Source of the DNA: Kocuria carniphila
GTDB taxonomy: Bacteria; Actinomycetota; Actinomycetes; Actinomycetales; Micrococcaceae
Length of the DNA: 64,000 nt
Reading direction: 5' to 3'
Assembly (NCBI RefSeq): GCF_004136555.1
Contig: NZ_NOIT01000012.1
Span: 1 to 64,000, forward strand
Part shown: positions 35,497 through 45,043 of the stretch, in pieces
How the letters are laid out: each line of letters begins with the position of its first letter
Position numbering within the stretch: position 1 is the first letter of the stretch
Made by a program: the position numbers and the translations under genes
The notes under the pieces: model-generated
What the model was told of the DNA's origin: nothing
The model's input: only the letters and a program-made list of their open reading frames with translations
Databases searched by the model: none

Positions 35497-36282
35497 ATGA
35501 GCGAAAACACCGAGTACGAGACCATTTTGGTGAGCCGTGACGGGCGCGTCGGCGTGATCACCCTGAACCGGCCCAAGGCGCTCAACGCCTTGAACGAGCA
35601 AACTATGAACGATGTGGTTGCCGCCGCCACCGAGCTCGACCGCGACCCGGATATCGGCGCGATCATCCTGACCGGTTCCGAGAAGGCCTTCGCCGCGGGT
35701 GCCGACATCAAGGAAATGGCCACCAAGTCCGCCGCCGAGATGTACCGCGTGGACTTCTTCTCCCCGTGGGATGCTTTTGCCCGTCTGCGCACCCCCAAGA
35801 TCGCCGCCGTTTCCGGTTATGCCTTGGGTGGCGGTTGTGAGCTCGCCATGATGTGCGACCTGATCATCGCCGCGGACACCGCGAAGTTCGGTCAGCCAGA
35901 GATCAACCTGGGCGTCATCCCGGGCATGGGTGGCACTCAGCGACTGATCCGCGCCATCGGCAAGTCCAAGGCCATGGATATGATTCTCACCGCCCGTCAG
36001 ATGGACGCCGAGGAAGCCGAGCGTTCCGGCCTGGTTGCTCGCGTGGTCCCCGCCGACCGGCTATTGGACACCGCCAACGACGTCGCTCGCACCATTGCCG
36101 GGCTCTCCAAGCCTGTTGCTCAGCACGCCGTCGAGGCCGTGAATGCAGCTTACGAAACCACTCTCCAGCAGGGTGTGCAGTACGAGCGTCGAGTGTTCCA
36201 CGGCTTGTTCTCCACCGCCGATCAGAAGGAAGGCATGACCGCCTTCAGTGAGAAGCGCAAGGCCAACTTCACGCACGAGTAA
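35497..36282 (+). CDS. Enoyl-CoA hydratase
   Basis: A 261-aa crotonase-fold enzyme that hydrates trans-2-enoyl-CoA in beta-oxidation. [12 protein letters not shown] forms the first oxyanion-hole segment, [19 protein letters not shown] the second; [16 protein letters not shown] carries the catalytic Glu and [12 protein letters not shown] follows with the second Glu region (EEAERSG). It is divergent from nadE. Confidence 0.94.
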   Translation: MSENTEYETILVSRDGRVGVITLNRPKALNALNEQTMNDVVAAATELDRDPDIGAIILTGSEKAFAAGADIKEMATKSAAEMYRVDFFSPWDAFARLRTPKIAAVSGYALGGGCELAMMCDLIIAADTAKFGQPEINLGVIPGMGGTQRLIRAIGKSKAMDMILTARQMDAEEAERSGLVARVVPADRLLDTANDVARTIAGLSKPVAQHAVEAVNAAYETTLQQGVQYERRVFHGLFSTADQKEGMTAFSEKRKANFTHE

Positions 36283-36841
36283 AACCCGAGCGGAGCGAGC
36301 GGAAGTCCTAGCCACAGCGATTGAACCGCCTTGCCGGGCCGTGAATGTTGGTGAGGATGAGTGATCCGGCTGAAGCTCCAATGATCGGCTTCACGACAAC
36401 TCGGTCACCGAAACCCGTTCACTGAGAGACGTTCTTCGGGGAGGACATACTCCCGTAGAACCGTTGACCAGTGGACGGGTTTTGCGCTGTCTCGGCCCGC
36501 TTTCCCTCGAAGCAGTGCACCAGTACACGGTTTTCGGAGAGTATGTGCCCCTCGGAGACCGTGCACTGATGAACGCGAGTAAAACGAATAAAAAGCGCGT
36601 AAGCGGAGGCCGAAATCGACCAGCACACTCGGTCTCGTTGGTCTCTGTCGTCGAGTTTTAGCTGGGGCACACCTTCCCATGAGTGGCCTTTTATTACCAG
36701 CAAGGTGACGGGCACCGGGTATCGCCTTACCCGTGCTGCGTGGACTCCACAAGCCATCGCGAACGTGCCAAGGATCCGCCGAAATGCACAATGCCGTGCG
36801 CTGGAGGCGCGCGACAGGTGGCCACTTGGTTCTCTGGACTC
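36283..36841. other. Intergenic stretch with palindromic element copies
   Basis: 560 bp without a supported gene. It contains the two related inverted-repeat units at 36412-36483 and 36514-36569. Several minus-strand frames of 110-128 codons pass through it but show only repeat-derived residues and no domain. Confidence 0.6.
36412..36569. repeat. Two inverted copies of a palindrome-ended element
   Basis: Unit 1 (36412-36483) has ends AAACCCGTTCACTG and CAGTGGACGGGTTT (13/14 complementary). Unit 2 (36514-36569) has ends CAGTGCAC/GTGCACTG, with an inner 10/11 pair ACGGT-type arm. The inside of unit 2 resembles the reverse of unit 1 around GAGTATGT (CGGTT..CGG..GAGTATG). Confidence 0.55.
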
Positions 36842-37258
36842 ATGCGAGTGGTGGATGTGTATCGGTTGTCGCGGCGGCTCAAAGAGTTAGCGGATGCGGC
36901 GGTGCCCGCTGAGGGAGATGGCCGACTCAAACCTGGGGAAATGGAGGTCATGAACTACCTCGCGGAGAATCCAGGTGAATCGGTCAGTGGGATCGCGCGG
37001 GGGACGCGATTGTCCAAGAGCCTGGTGTCGCGATACGTGCGAGAGCTCCACGGTGTGGGACTCGTGCAGTACCGAGTTGACTGCTTTGACGCGCGGTTCA
37101 GAATGATCGAACTCTCGGAGTCGGCGCGGAAAGAGATCCAACTTAGAGCGGAAGTCTCCGTGCAGTTTGCTCTCTATGAACACGAACCGTGGCTGTCCTA
37201 TAAACAACAACGTGATGCTCTTGACCTTATGAAGTCATTGGCGGACATTCTCCGGTGA
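36842..37258 (+). CDS. MarR-type winged-helix regulator
   Basis: A 138-aa one-domain regulator. Helix 1 is VYRLSRRLKELADAA, the winged helix is EVMNYLAENPGESVSGIARG then TRLSKSLVSRYVRELHGVG, and the C-terminal dimer helices end LDLMKSLADILR. Ligand unknown. I chose ATG 36842; an in-frame ORF begins at 36683 but its extra part is not MarR-like. The gene is just upstream of the molybdate genes but separated by 66 bp. Confidence 0.8.
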   Translation: MRVVDVYRLSRRLKELADAAVPAEGDGRLKPGEMEVMNYLAENPGESVSGIARGTRLSKSLVSRYVRELHGVGLVQYRVDCFDARFRMIELSESARKEIQLRAEVSVQFALYEHEPWLSYKQQRDALDLMKSLADILR

Positions 37259-37324
37259 CAGCATTGATCCGAATTTACGGAATCTACTCATGATTGGGGC
37301 CGCAGATGCGGATAGTCTCATGAC

Positions 37325-37726
37325 ATGACTTTGTTGCGGGTGGCGGATGCGGCGCTCTTTCTCGGTGTCAGCGATGACACGGTGCGGCGGTGGATCGATC
37401 AGGGCACGCTCACTCGTCGGCAAGACTCATCCGGTCACGCGGTTGTGGACGGGGTCGAGCTGGCGGAGCTGGCCAAACGCAATGCGGTGAACCCCAGGGA
37501 TCCCAACAGCGGCAAAGGATCCGCCCGGAACCGGCTGGTCGGACTGGTGACGACCGTGACCTCGGACAAGGTGATGTCCCAGGTGGAAATGCAGTGCGGT
37601 CCCCACCGGATTGTCTCGCTGATGAGTACCGAAGCAGTGCGAGAACTCAAGCTCGAACCGGGATCGGTCGCGACGGCGGTGGTCAAGGCAACCACGGTCA
37701 TTGTCGAGTCCGGAGATTTCTCGTGA
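37325..37726 (+). CDS. HTH plus TOBE (molybdate-binding) protein
   Basis: A 133-aa protein. Residues about 1-50 (TLLRVADAALFLGVSDDTVRRWID) are a MerR/excisionase-like helix-turn-helix. Residues about 65-130 (SARNRLVGLVTTVTSDKVMSQVEMQ) are a single TOBE/Mop domain that binds molybdate. It heads the mod operon and overlaps modA by GTGA. The ModC part of the fused transporter lacks its own TOBE, so this protein may be its sensor or a repressor. Confidence 0.85.
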   Translation: MTLLRVADAALFLGVSDDTVRRWIDQGTLTRRQDSSGHAVVDGVELAELAKRNAVNPRDPNSGKGSARNRLVGLVTTVTSDKVMSQVEMQCGPHRIVSLMSTEAVRELKLEPGSVATAVVKATTVIVESGDFS

Positions 37727-38520
37727 GGGCTCGGGCGATACTTGCCGTGCTGAGTGCGGCGGCAGCACTATTTCTGACGGCGTGCGGAACCGGCGGTGGT
37801 ATTGACGAGAGGTCGAGCGAGAGTGGGGGAGCGGCGTCGTCGGCGGAGGGAACGCTGACGGTGTATGCGGCGGCGTCGCTGACCACGAGCTTCGACCGGC
37901 TGGCCGAGGAATTCGAGGCTGAGTACCCGGGCGTAGATGTGACGGTGGATTACGGCGGCTCGACCGGCTTGGCGCAGCGGTTGCAGGAGGGGGCGCGGGC
38001 GGACGTGTTTGCGTCTGCGGACGAGCGGACCATGCAGCGCCTGACCGATTCGGACCTGCCGTCCGGTGAATCAGAGATTTTCGCGAGCAATACGCTCACA
38101 CTCGTCGTGCCAGAGGGCAACCCTGCCGATATCTCCGGGCTGGACGACCTTCGGAAAGACGGTGTGAATTTTGTCCGGTGCGCGCCAGAAGTGCCGTGCG
38201 GAGCGGCCGCGGATGAACTCGAAAAGGCGAATGGCGTAGCGCTGAGTCCCGTGAGTTCGGAACTGTCTGTGACCGACGTGCTGGGCAAGGTGACGTCGGG
38301 TCAGGCGGATGCGGGACTCGTGTACGTCACGGATGCCAAGGCCGCGGGGGGTCGTGTGGAAACGATCGAGGTTCCGCATTCGCAGGACGTCGTCAATTAC
38401 TACCCCGTGGTGACGTTCCCGGACTCGCCGAACGCGACGGCCGCACGGGAATTCGTCGACGCGCTCACGAGTGAGCGTGGCCAGACCATCCTGCGGGACG
38501 AGGGGTTCGGGGCGCCGTGA
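37723..38520 (+). CDS. modA: Molybdate-binding lipoprotein
   Basis: A 265-aa lipoprotein (GTG start overlapping the upstream stop). The signal [20 protein letters not shown] has a lipobox LTAC. The mature part is Mod[47 protein letters not shown], and [13 protein letters not shown]. It captures molybdate outside the membrane for ModBC. An exact dispersed 13-mer at 37829-37841 encodes the AASS linker after the lipobox. Confidence 0.93.
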   Translation: MRARAILAVLSAAAALFLTACGTGGGIDERSSESGGAASSAEGTLTVYAAASLTTSFDRLAEEFEAEYPGVDVTVDYGGSTGLAQRLQEGARADVFASADERTMQRLTDSDLPSGESEIFASNTLTLVVPEGNPADISGLDDLRKDGVNFVRCAPEVPCGAAADELEKANGVALSPVSSELSVTDVLGKVTSGQADAGLVYVTDAKAAGGRVETIEVPHSQDVVNYYPVVTFPDSPNATAAREFVDALTSERGQTILRDEGFGAP

Positions 38521-40190
38521 CGCGCGCTCGCTTCCGGACGGTGCCCGGGTGGGTGCTGGTACCGGCGTTGATCGGGGCGCTGTTCGTGCTTCTGCCGTTG
38601 CTCGGGATGCTGCTGCGCGTGGATTGGCCGAACCTGTGGAGTTTGCTGACGTCAGAATCCTCACTCACCGCACTCGGTCTGAGCTTGCGCACGGCGTTGA
38701 TGTCGACGGTGCTGTGCGTGGTGTTGGGCTGTCCGCTGGCGTTGGTGCTGGCCAGGGTCCAAGTGCCTGGACTACGGATACTGCGATCACTGGTGCTCCT
38801 GCCCCTGGTGCTGCCACCGGTGGTGGGCGGTATTGCGCTGCTGTACACCTTTGGTCGACTTGGACTCGTGGGCCAGCAGCTGGAGGCGCTCGGGATCTCG
38901 ATCGCGTTCTCCACGACCGCGGTGGTGCTCGCGCAAACGTTCGTTGCGCTCCCGTTCCTGGTGGTCTCCCTCGAGGGTGCGCTGCGAACCATGGGGACCC
39001 GTTATGAAGAAGTTGCCGCCGGGCTGGGAGCATCGCCAACCGTTGCGATGCGGCGGATCACTATTCCCCTGGTGACCCCGGCCCTTGCATCGGGTGCGGC
39101 GCTGTCGTTCGCGCGCTGCTTGGGAGAGTTCGGTGCGACCCTAACTTTTGCCGGAAGTATGCAGGGTGTCACTCGCACGCTGCCGCTCGAGATCTACCTG
39201 CAGCGTGAAACTGACCCGGATGCCGCGATCGCGTTGTCACTTCTCTTGGTTCTGGTTGCCGTGGCGGTGGTCGGATTTTCGGCACCCGCTCGACGACGCC
39301 GCGGCGTCGGCTTTCGTGCGGGACTTTCCGGTTGGCTGCGGGGCGCGGGGCGTTCCGAGCAGGGTTCGGCTGATGCCGATGGGGTCAATGCTTCACCGGT
39401 GACCGGTCCAGGCGATGCCGTCGATCGGGGTCGTGGTGAACCCTTCAGTGCGGGATTGCAGCCGGGACCTGGCGACCTCCGGGGGCTTGAGGTCAATCCA
39501 GTAGCCGAGCAGAACTCAGTGGCCGATCAACGCAAGGAGACTTGGCTGGATGTGCACGTGGTCGTCGCTGAACGGGCAGTCATTGCTGAGTTTCGAGCTG
39601 ATCGGGGACAGACCGTCGCGTTGGTCGGACCCAATGGGGTGGGTAAGTCGACGGTGTTCGCGGTGATTGCGGGTCTCCTGGCACCCGACCGGGGACGAGT
39701 GCGAGTGGCGGGGAGCGACGTCGTCGACCTGGATACGAAGGGTCACGGCACCTGGAGGCCGGCGCACCGGCGGGGCGTGGCGTTGATGGCGCAGGAACCG
39801 TTGTTGTTCCCGCATCTGAGCGTGTTGGAGAACGTGGCCTTCGGGCCGCGGTGCAAGGGCCTGGGCCGGGAGGCCTCGAGACGGGCGGCTCGTCGTTGGC
39901 TGGATGAGACGGGTGCGGGGCGGTTCGCTGACCGTTATCCGGAGCAACTTTCGGGGGGTCAGGCGCAGCGGGTCGCAATCGCGCGAGTATTGGCGGCGGA
40001 ACCGGAACTGGTGCTGCTGGATGAGCCCCTGAGCGCTCTGGATGTATCGGCCCGCCCGGAAATTCGGAGTGTCCTGAAACGAGTGCTGGCGGACCGGACC
40101 GCGGTGATCATCACGCATGACCCGGATGACGTGGCCGAGTTGGCGGATCGCTCGGTGCGTTTGGTGCCGGTACGGGGCCGGGCAGGCTAA
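38517..40190 (+). CDS. modBC: Fused molybdate ABC transporter permease and ATPase
   Basis: A 557-aa ModB-ModC fusion (GTG start, GTGA overlap with modA). Residues 1-260 are the permease with about five helices and the EAA loop [17 protein letters not shown]. Residues about 260-345 are a Gly/Asp-rich linker. Residues about 345-557 are the ATPase: [13 protein letters not shown] (Walker A), [10 protein letters not shown] (Q-loop), [13 protein letters not shown] (signature), [12 protein letters not shown] (Walker B) and ITHDPDDV. The usual ModC C-terminal TOBE domain is missing. Confidence 0.92.
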   Translation: MTRARFRTVPGWVLVPALIGALFVLLPLLGMLLRVDWPNLWSLLTSESSLTALGLSLRTALMSTVLCVVLGCPLALVLARVQVPGLRILRSLVLLPLVLPPVVGGIALLYTFGRLGLVGQQLEALGISIAFSTTAVVLAQTFVALPFLVVSLEGALRTMGTRYEEVAAGLGASPTVAMRRITIPLVTPALASGAALSFARCLGEFGATLTFAGSMQGVTRTLPLEIYLQRETDPDAAIALSLLLVLVAVAVVGFSAPARRRRGVGFRAGLSGWLRGAGRSEQGSADADGVNASPVTGPGDAVDRGRGEPFSAGLQPGPGDLRGLEVNPVAEQNSVADQRKETWLDVHVVVAERAVIAEFRADRGQTVALVGPNGVGKSTVFAVIAGLLAPDRGRVRVAGSDVVDLDTKGHGTWRPAHRRGVALMAQEPLLFPHLSVLENVAFGPRCKGLGREASRRAARRWLDETGAGRFADRYPEQLSGGQAQRVAIARVLAAEPELVLLDEPLSALDVSARPEIRSVLKRVLADRTAVIITHDPDDVAELADRSVRLVPVRGRAG

Positions 40191-40366
40191 GGAGCTTGGC
40201 GGGAGCGGCGTCGAAGTGCTCTCGCTGTGAGCGTCACTGAGCCAAGGGCCAGCAGAACGCCGATCCCTTGCAGTCCCGGGGAATCATCACCTTCCCCCAG
40301 GATCATTCCGGCAACGCCCACGGCGAGGCCCAGTATGCCGAAAAGGATGATGACAAGAAGCCTCAT
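40187..40366 (-). CDS. Small 59-aa membrane protein
   Basis: ATG 40366 opens a 59-codon frame: [20 protein letters not shown], an acidic turn (EGDDSP), then [18 protein letters not shown] and a basic tail. Two transmembrane helices are predicted. The stop overlaps the modBC stop on the other strand. Upstream is the HTH gene, ending 3 bp before this start, so it is likely its operon partner. Confidence 0.65.
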   Translation of the reverse strand: MRLLVIILFGILGLAVGVAGMILGEGDDSPGLQGIGVLLALGSVTLTARALRRRSRQAP

Positions 40367-40369
40367 GGT

Positions 40370-40576
40370 TCAGTCCTCGACCCACTCGAGGAGATCCCCG
40401 GGTTGGCACTCAAGCACGCGACACATGGCGTCCAGCGTGGTGAAACGGACAGCTTTGGCGCGGCCGTTCTTGAGCACGGCCACGTTGGCGGGAGTGAGCC
40501 CCACGCGTTCCGCGAATTCGCCAACACTCATTTTCCGTTTTGCGAGCTCAACATCGATGCGCACGACGATGGGCAT
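40370..40576 (-). CDS. Small Cro/C1-type (YozG-like) HTH regulator
   Basis: A 68-aa single helix-turn-helix protein: IVVRIDVELAKRKMSVGEFA, GLTPANVAVLKNGRAKAVRF and CRVLECQPGDLLEW. Proteins of this kind are nearly always paired with DUF2975 membrane proteins, as here, where TGATG overlaps the upstream gene. I chose ATG 40576, the family start. Confidence 0.9.
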   Translation of the reverse strand: MPIVVRIDVELAKRKMSVGEFAERVGLTPANVAVLKNGRAKAVRFTTLDAMCRVLECQPGDLLEWVED

Positions 40577-41055
40577 CAGATCACCGCTTCCATGTCGGTG
40601 CGCAGCGTGGTGGCCTGGCGGAGGAGCGCTCGCATCACCACCATGAGCAGCCCCAGCACGGTGACGCTGGTCAAGACGAGGAACATCAAGAGGGGTAGTC
40701 CGGGATCGTCGGCGTTGAAGCCTACGGCCAAGAACACGCCCAGCAGGACGGCCCAGGCTGCGGCAATGGCCCACACAATGGCGTCCACCCATTTCAAGGA
40801 AGACTGCGTGAAGATGCGGTCACGGTTTACCAGCGTCAAGAGCTTCCACGTGCAGACGACCACGACCTGAGCGCACACCACCCAGAACACGGTGATGGCA
40901 GTCAGCGGCCACCGCAGGTGAGCCATGTCCGGTGACTCCTGGGCCATATGTGCAAATTGGCCGGGCAGGGACATCACCTGAAGCAGGACGAGGACTCCGA
41001 AGAGAACCGCCAAGAAAATTCTGAGGGGCACAACGGCCCAGCGTTCCGACAGCAT
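40576..41055 (-). CDS. DUF2975 membrane protein
   Basis: A 159-aa protein with four hydrophobic helices (IFLAVLFGVLVLLQV; AITVFWVVCAQVVVV; VWAIAAAWAVLLGVFL; VLTSVTVLGLLMVVM) and the cytoplasmic motif RIFTQSSLKWVDAI. It forms a module with the small HTH regulator; such pairs may sense membrane or envelope state. Function not shown. Confidence 0.88.
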   Translation of the reverse strand: MLSERWAVVPLRIFLAVLFGVLVLLQVMSLPGQFAHMAQESPDMAHLRWPLTAITVFWVVCAQVVVVCTWKLLTLVNRDRIFTQSSLKWVDAIVWAIAAAWAVLLGVFLAVGFNADDPGLPLLMFLVLTSVTVLGLLMVVMRALLRQATTLRTDMEAVI

Positions 41056-41138
41056 GCATTGAGTATCGTTTGAAATCTATCGAAAGTCAATAGCTTCTCG
41101 CTGAAGCAAGAGCATCACGCGTGCTCAGTGCTCAGTGC

Positions 41139-41585
41139 TCAGTGCTCGACCGAGTACCGGGCGTTCAGCGCTTTCGCGAGTTCCTTCATGTCGACTTCTC
41201 GATCGGGGAACGACCTCTGCTGAACCTCGGACAGGTCCGCGACAAACCAGTTGGCCCCTTCCACGATGTACACAGCACCGGAGGGGTCGGCGGCACTCGC
41301 GGCTGCCGATCGGGCTTCCTGGTGTGTCTCCGAAGCTTGGAACCAGAGGATCTCTACGGATTTGGTGCACATGCGAGATTCACCGGTCGGTTGAATGGAA
41401 GTCGAAATCGAGATCGGTTGTCCTTGAGCATGGTCCGCGCATCCGACGTGACCGTCCACCGCTCGATAGACGTCATCCATGGAGTCGTAGGCGGGTAAGG
41501 CTTCGGTGGGAGTGCATGAGGCCGCCATGAACAGCATGCCTGTTGCTGAAGCGAGAAGCATTCGCTTCTTGACCAAGGGGTACAT
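41139..41585 (-). CDS. Small lipoprotein, unknown function
   Basis: A 148-aa protein with signal MLLASATGMLFMAASC (lipobox MAASC). The mature domain has two Cys (VGCADH, MCTKS) and YIVEGANWFVADLS, with no recognised family. An internal ATG (41561) may be the real start. The 3' end has a short GTGCTCA tandem. Confidence 0.6.
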   Translation of the reverse strand: MYPLVKKRMLLASATGMLFMAASCTPTEALPAYDSMDDVYRAVDGHVGCADHAQGQPISISTSIQPTGESRMCTKSVEILWFQASETHQEARSAAASAADPSGAVYIVEGANWFVADLSEVQQRSFPDREVDMKELAKALNARYSVEH

Positions 41586-41654
41586 GGTCGCCCCAATTCA
41601 TGGTGAGGTGTATCGCCCGTCTAGGTCACTTAATCATCTCATAAGCATGCTTAC

Positions 41655-43259
41655 TTAATCTCTCGGAATGTCCCTGCGACGGAACGCGGCCACGGCCAAG
41701 GCGGCCGTGAGAACGGCGACGGTCGAGATCCAGGTGAGGGCGGCGGCGTCGGCGGCGGAATCACTGGCCAGGCGTGCGACGTGATGGAACGGCGAGAGGT
41801 CCGTGACCCACGAGGGCACGCTCAGGAGCGGTCCCAGGATGGCGACGATCACCACGAACAACACCGGCACCCACGCGAGCACCGTGAGGCGGGGGGAAAG
41901 GGCGTAAACCAGCACGGCAAGGGAGGCGAACAGGGTCAGCGCGGGCAGATACGTGGCCCAGATCAGCAGAAGGCCCGAGTACACGCCATCTACCGTGATC
42001 ACCGCGTCCGTGGTGGCGGCCAGGACCAGAGTGCTCAAGAGCAGGACCACCGCGGACACCACGAAGGCGAGCGCCCACCAGCTCAGCAACCACCGGATCC
42101 GGGCCACGGGTAGTGACAGGACAAGTTCGGTGCGACTATCCGTTTCCTCACCGTGCAGCCGCGATGCAAGCGCCACGGCCAGGGCCGCCGCGCCGCACGC
42201 CAGGGTGGTCATCGCGAGGTCCAGGAAGCCTTGCACGGCACGGTCCGAACCGCCCATGATCGCTTGATACGAGGCCGGAAGGTCCGCGAATGAGTCCCGC
42301 ATGGACGGCGCCAACGACCCGTAGGTCACGGCCAGGAGCACCAGGGCGATCAACCAGGTGAGGTTGGAAGTGCGGGTCAGCCGGACACCCAGGGAGAGTG
42401 GGCCGCGTAGGTAACTCGCGGCGTGTGACCACCCGGAGCGTTGCGGAAGCAGGCCAGCGTCCAGGTCGCGGCGGGACTGCAGGGACATTGCGGCCAGCGT
42501 CGCGAGCAGGGTGAGCCCCACGGCCAGCAGAAGCGGCCACCAGCGCAGCTCCACGAACGCGCGCGTCTGCATGGACCAGGCAATGGGCGAGAACCACGAG
42601 AGCCAACTGCCGTGCAGTTCCATGATGTCGCCCACTCCACGCACCACAACGGCCACGCCAAGCACCGCGAGCCCGAGGCCCATGGCACCGCGGGGAGTCG
42701 AAGAAAGTTGCGCGCACAGCAATCCCACCGCCCCGAACACCAGCACCTGCACCCCGATCCCCGCGCCGAAGACCCAGCTGTCTTGGGCCGGAAGGTCGAG
42801 CATGAGCATCGACCCGGCGCACACCAGCGTGATCAAGGTGGCGGTGATGAGCAGCATGACCGTGGCCGCAGCGGGTGCCGCGTGCCGCCCGACTCGTGTG
42901 GAGCGCAGCAGCTCGATCCGCCCGGCGGACTCCTCACCGCGTGTGTGGCGCACGGCCGTTTGCAGGGCCATGATCGCGACTGCCACCACGATGAACAGCG
43001 TGTATTCATTGGCCATCATGGCCCCTACGGTGTAGTCGTCCAGGCCGTAGCCGGGGCCTCCCATGAAGATGCCGCTGGGCTGTCCCATGATGGTGGCGCG
43101 CACCTGGCGTTCCTCGGCGCTCGAGAAGACCTGCGCGAGTTCCTGACCGCCCCCGGCCAGCAGCAGTCCCACGGCCACGACCCAGATGGGCAACCGGATG
43201 CGGTCGCGTTTCAGCGCCAACTTCAGCAAGGTGGCCGTGCCTTGCAGCTCGCGTGTCAT
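41655..43259 (-). CDS. ABC exporter permease (polyketide-antibiotic type)
   Basis: A 534-aa integral membrane protein with about twelve helices in two related halves: IWVVAVGLLLAGGG, VAIMALQTAVRHTRGEE at the first and LVILLAVTYGS, ALAVALASRLHGEE at the second. The repeated H-x-R-G-E/HGEE pattern is typical of TetR-linked exporters annotated as polyketide antibiotic transporters. It overlaps the ATPase stop by 4 bp (ATGA) and acts with it. Confidence 0.88.
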   Translation of the reverse strand: MTRELQGTATLLKLALKRDRIRLPIWVVAVGLLLAGGGQELAQVFSSAEERQVRATIMGQPSGIFMGGPGYGLDDYTVGAMMANEYTLFIVVAVAIMALQTAVRHTRGEESAGRIELLRSTRVGRHAAPAAATVMLLITATLITLVCAGSMLMLDLPAQDSWVFGAGIGVQVLVFGAVGLLCAQLSSTPRGAMGLGLAVLGVAVVVRGVGDIMELHGSWLSWFSPIAWSMQTRAFVELRWWPLLLAVGLTLLATLAAMSLQSRRDLDAGLLPQRSGWSHAASYLRGPLSLGVRLTRTSNLTWLIALVLLAVTYGSLAPSMRDSFADLPASYQAIMGGSDRAVQGFLDLAMTTLACGAAALAVALASRLHGEETDSRTELVLSLPVARIRWLLSWWALAFVVSAVVLLLSTLVLAATTDAVITVDGVYSGLLLIWATYLPALTLFASLAVLVYALSPRLTVLAWVPVLFVVIVAILGPLLSVPSWVTDLSPFHHVARLASDSAADAAALTWISTVAVLTAALAVAAFRRRDIPRD

Positions 43260-44374
43260 GACGGGTCCGGTTTCGCAGGCTTCCCAGGCGCGCGAGTCTC
43301 CACGCCGACGACGCCGCCCGGGCCAGCTGCCTGCCCCGCCTCACCGTGCGGTTCCGCGCGGTAATGACGCATGAACAACTCTTCAAGCGAGGCCGGAGCA
43401 ACGTGCAGTTGTCGTACGTGCAAGCTGTGGAGGCCGGGAAGCATGTCCTGGAGTGCGGCCGGTTCCACCTGCCCGGTGATGTGGAACCCCTCGGCCATCT
43501 CATGGATTTGCAGCTCGCCCAGATCCATCGAGTCATCGAGCAGCGCGGGGTCATGTGCGGTGATCACGTCGATCGTGACCCGGGTCAGGTGGCGCATGTC
43601 CTCCAAGCGGCCTTGCTCCACCACGGAGCCCTCGCGGATGATGGCCACGGTGTCACACAGCTGTTCCACTTCGGAAAGGATGTGGCTGGATAACAGCACG
43701 GAAACGCCCTCGGCCCGGCGCTGCCGCACGACCTCTTGGAACTCGCGCTCCATGAGCGGGTCGAGTCCGGATGTCGGTTCATCCAGGACCAGAAGCTCGG
43801 CATCCGAGGCGAGCGCGGCGATCAGCGCGACCTTCTGCCGGTTGCCCTTGGAGTACGCGCGCGACTTCTTGCGGGGGTCCAGCTGGAACCGTTCGGTCAG
43901 CTCTGCCACGGCGCCTTCTCGGGTGCCACCGCGCATCCGGCACAGCAGGTCGATGCATTCGCCACCGGTCAGCCCGGGCCACAGATTCACGTCCCCGGGC
44001 ACATAGGCCAGGTGTCGGTGAGCATCGACGGCGTCCCGCCAGGCATCTCGTCCGAGCACGGTCGCGGTGCCCGAATCCGCCCGCAACAACCCCAGCAGAA
44101 CTCGAATGGTCGTCGATTTACCCGACCCATTGGGCCCCAGGAAGCCCGCGATCACTCCGCGGGGAATCTGCAGGTCCACGCCGTTGAGCACATGGGCTTT
44201 TCCGAACGACTTGTGGATTCCTTGCAGGTCAACAGCCAGATCGGCGGGATCGGGTGGCTCTACAGCGCGGACCGCTGTGCCGACGTCGCGCTCACCGTGA
44301 CCCTCGCGCTCACCCGGCGGGGCGGCGTCGTCAATGGAAGGTGTAGCTGCTCGGTGACGTGGATGGGACGGCAT
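43256..44374 (-). CDS. ABC exporter ATP-binding protein
   Basis: A 372-aa ATPase. After an acidic N-terminal tail of about 50 residues come IHKSFGKAHVLNGVDLQI, FLGPNGSGKSTTIRVLLG (Walker A), YSKGNRQKVALIAALASD (signature, here with SKGNRQ), LVLDEPTSGLDPLME (Walker B) and LSSHILSEVEQLCD. It powers the downstream permease for drug-type export. The N-terminal tail contains a near copy of the dispersed 13-mer (44320-44332), and the true start could be further in. No TetR regulator is adjacent. Confidence 0.88.
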   Translation of the reverse strand: MPSHPRHRAATPSIDDAAPPGEREGHGERDVGTAVRAVEPPDPADLAVDLQGIHKSFGKAHVLNGVDLQIPRGVIAGFLGPNGSGKSTTIRVLLGLLRADSGTATVLGRDAWRDAVDAHRHLAYVPGDVNLWPGLTGGECIDLLCRMRGGTREGAVAELTERFQLDPRKKSRAYSKGNRQKVALIAALASDAELLVLDEPTSGLDPLMEREFQEVVRQRRAEGVSVLLSSHILSEVEQLCDTVAIIREGSVVEQGRLEDMRHLTRVTIDVITAHDPALLDDSMDLGELQIHEMAEGFHITGQVEPAALQDMLPGLHSLHVRQLHVAPASLEELFMRHYRAEPHGEAGQAAGPGGVVGVETRAPGKPAKPDPS

Positions 44375-44487
44375 GATGCACGGCCTCTGAAGGACGAGTC
44401 ACGAAAAGTGATACCTCTATGTTGCACCCGTCACGGGGGTTTGGGAAGGTTGAGCGGATTCATCTTTCGCCTTCTTGAGGAGTGCTC

Positions 44488-44889
44488 ATGCCCCGCCGCC
44501 AGAGAATCGTTCCGTCCTGCCTGCCCGCTCACGTCGCGGACAACAACGCCTATTCCTACGGCGTGCTGGACGGTGACACGCTGCACGTGTCCGGCATGGT
44601 CGCCTTCGCCCCGGACGGTTCCTACGTGGGCGAGGGCAACATCACCGCCCAAGCCACCCAGGTTTTCGACAACCTGCAGGCCGTGGTCGTCGAGGCCGGC
44701 GGCACCCTGGAGGACGTCGTCTCCACGACCACCTACCTCGCCTCCGCGGACTACGCGGGCGCGGTGGGCGAGGTGCGCAAGAAGTACTTCACCGGCGACG
44801 TCCCGCCCACCTCTACCGTGGTGGTCGCCCCCATGGCGCGGGAGCAGTTCATGGTCGAGGTTTCCGCGATCGCGCGGACCGCAGAATAG
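44488..44889 (+). CDS. RidA-family protein
   Basis: A 133-aa RidA/YjgF/YER057c fold protein that hydrolyses reactive enamine/imine intermediates. Signs are NAYSYGVLDGDTLHVSGMVA, ATQVFDNLQAVVVEAGGTLE, DVVSTTTYL and PPTSTVVVAPMAREQFMVEV. The GAGGAG ribosome-binding site fixes ATG 44488. The canonical Arg before the C-terminal Glu is replaced in the PPTSTVVV segment, so activity may differ. Confidence 0.85.
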   Translation: MPRRQRIVPSCLPAHVADNNAYSYGVLDGDTLHVSGMVAFAPDGSYVGEGNITAQATQVFDNLQAVVVEAGGTLEDVVSTTTYLASADYAGAVGEVRKKYFTGDVPPTSTVVVAPMAREQFMVEVSAIARTAE

Positions 44890-45043
44890 AGCCGACGACG
44901 CCGCTCGGGCGCCGTTCCGCGCGGTTGGTTACGCGCCGCGTATTTCGGCTATCCCTTCGGATTTTGCTGCCGCGCCGTTGGGTGCGGTCCGGTGCATGCA
45001 GCGCCCAGGTACGTCACCCCGGGACTGCCCTGAGCCACTTCGG

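Noticed and set aside
36405-36791. 128-codon minus-strand frame upstream of the MarR gene
   Set aside because: It reads through the two palindromic units, so its internal similarity is DNA-repeat derived.
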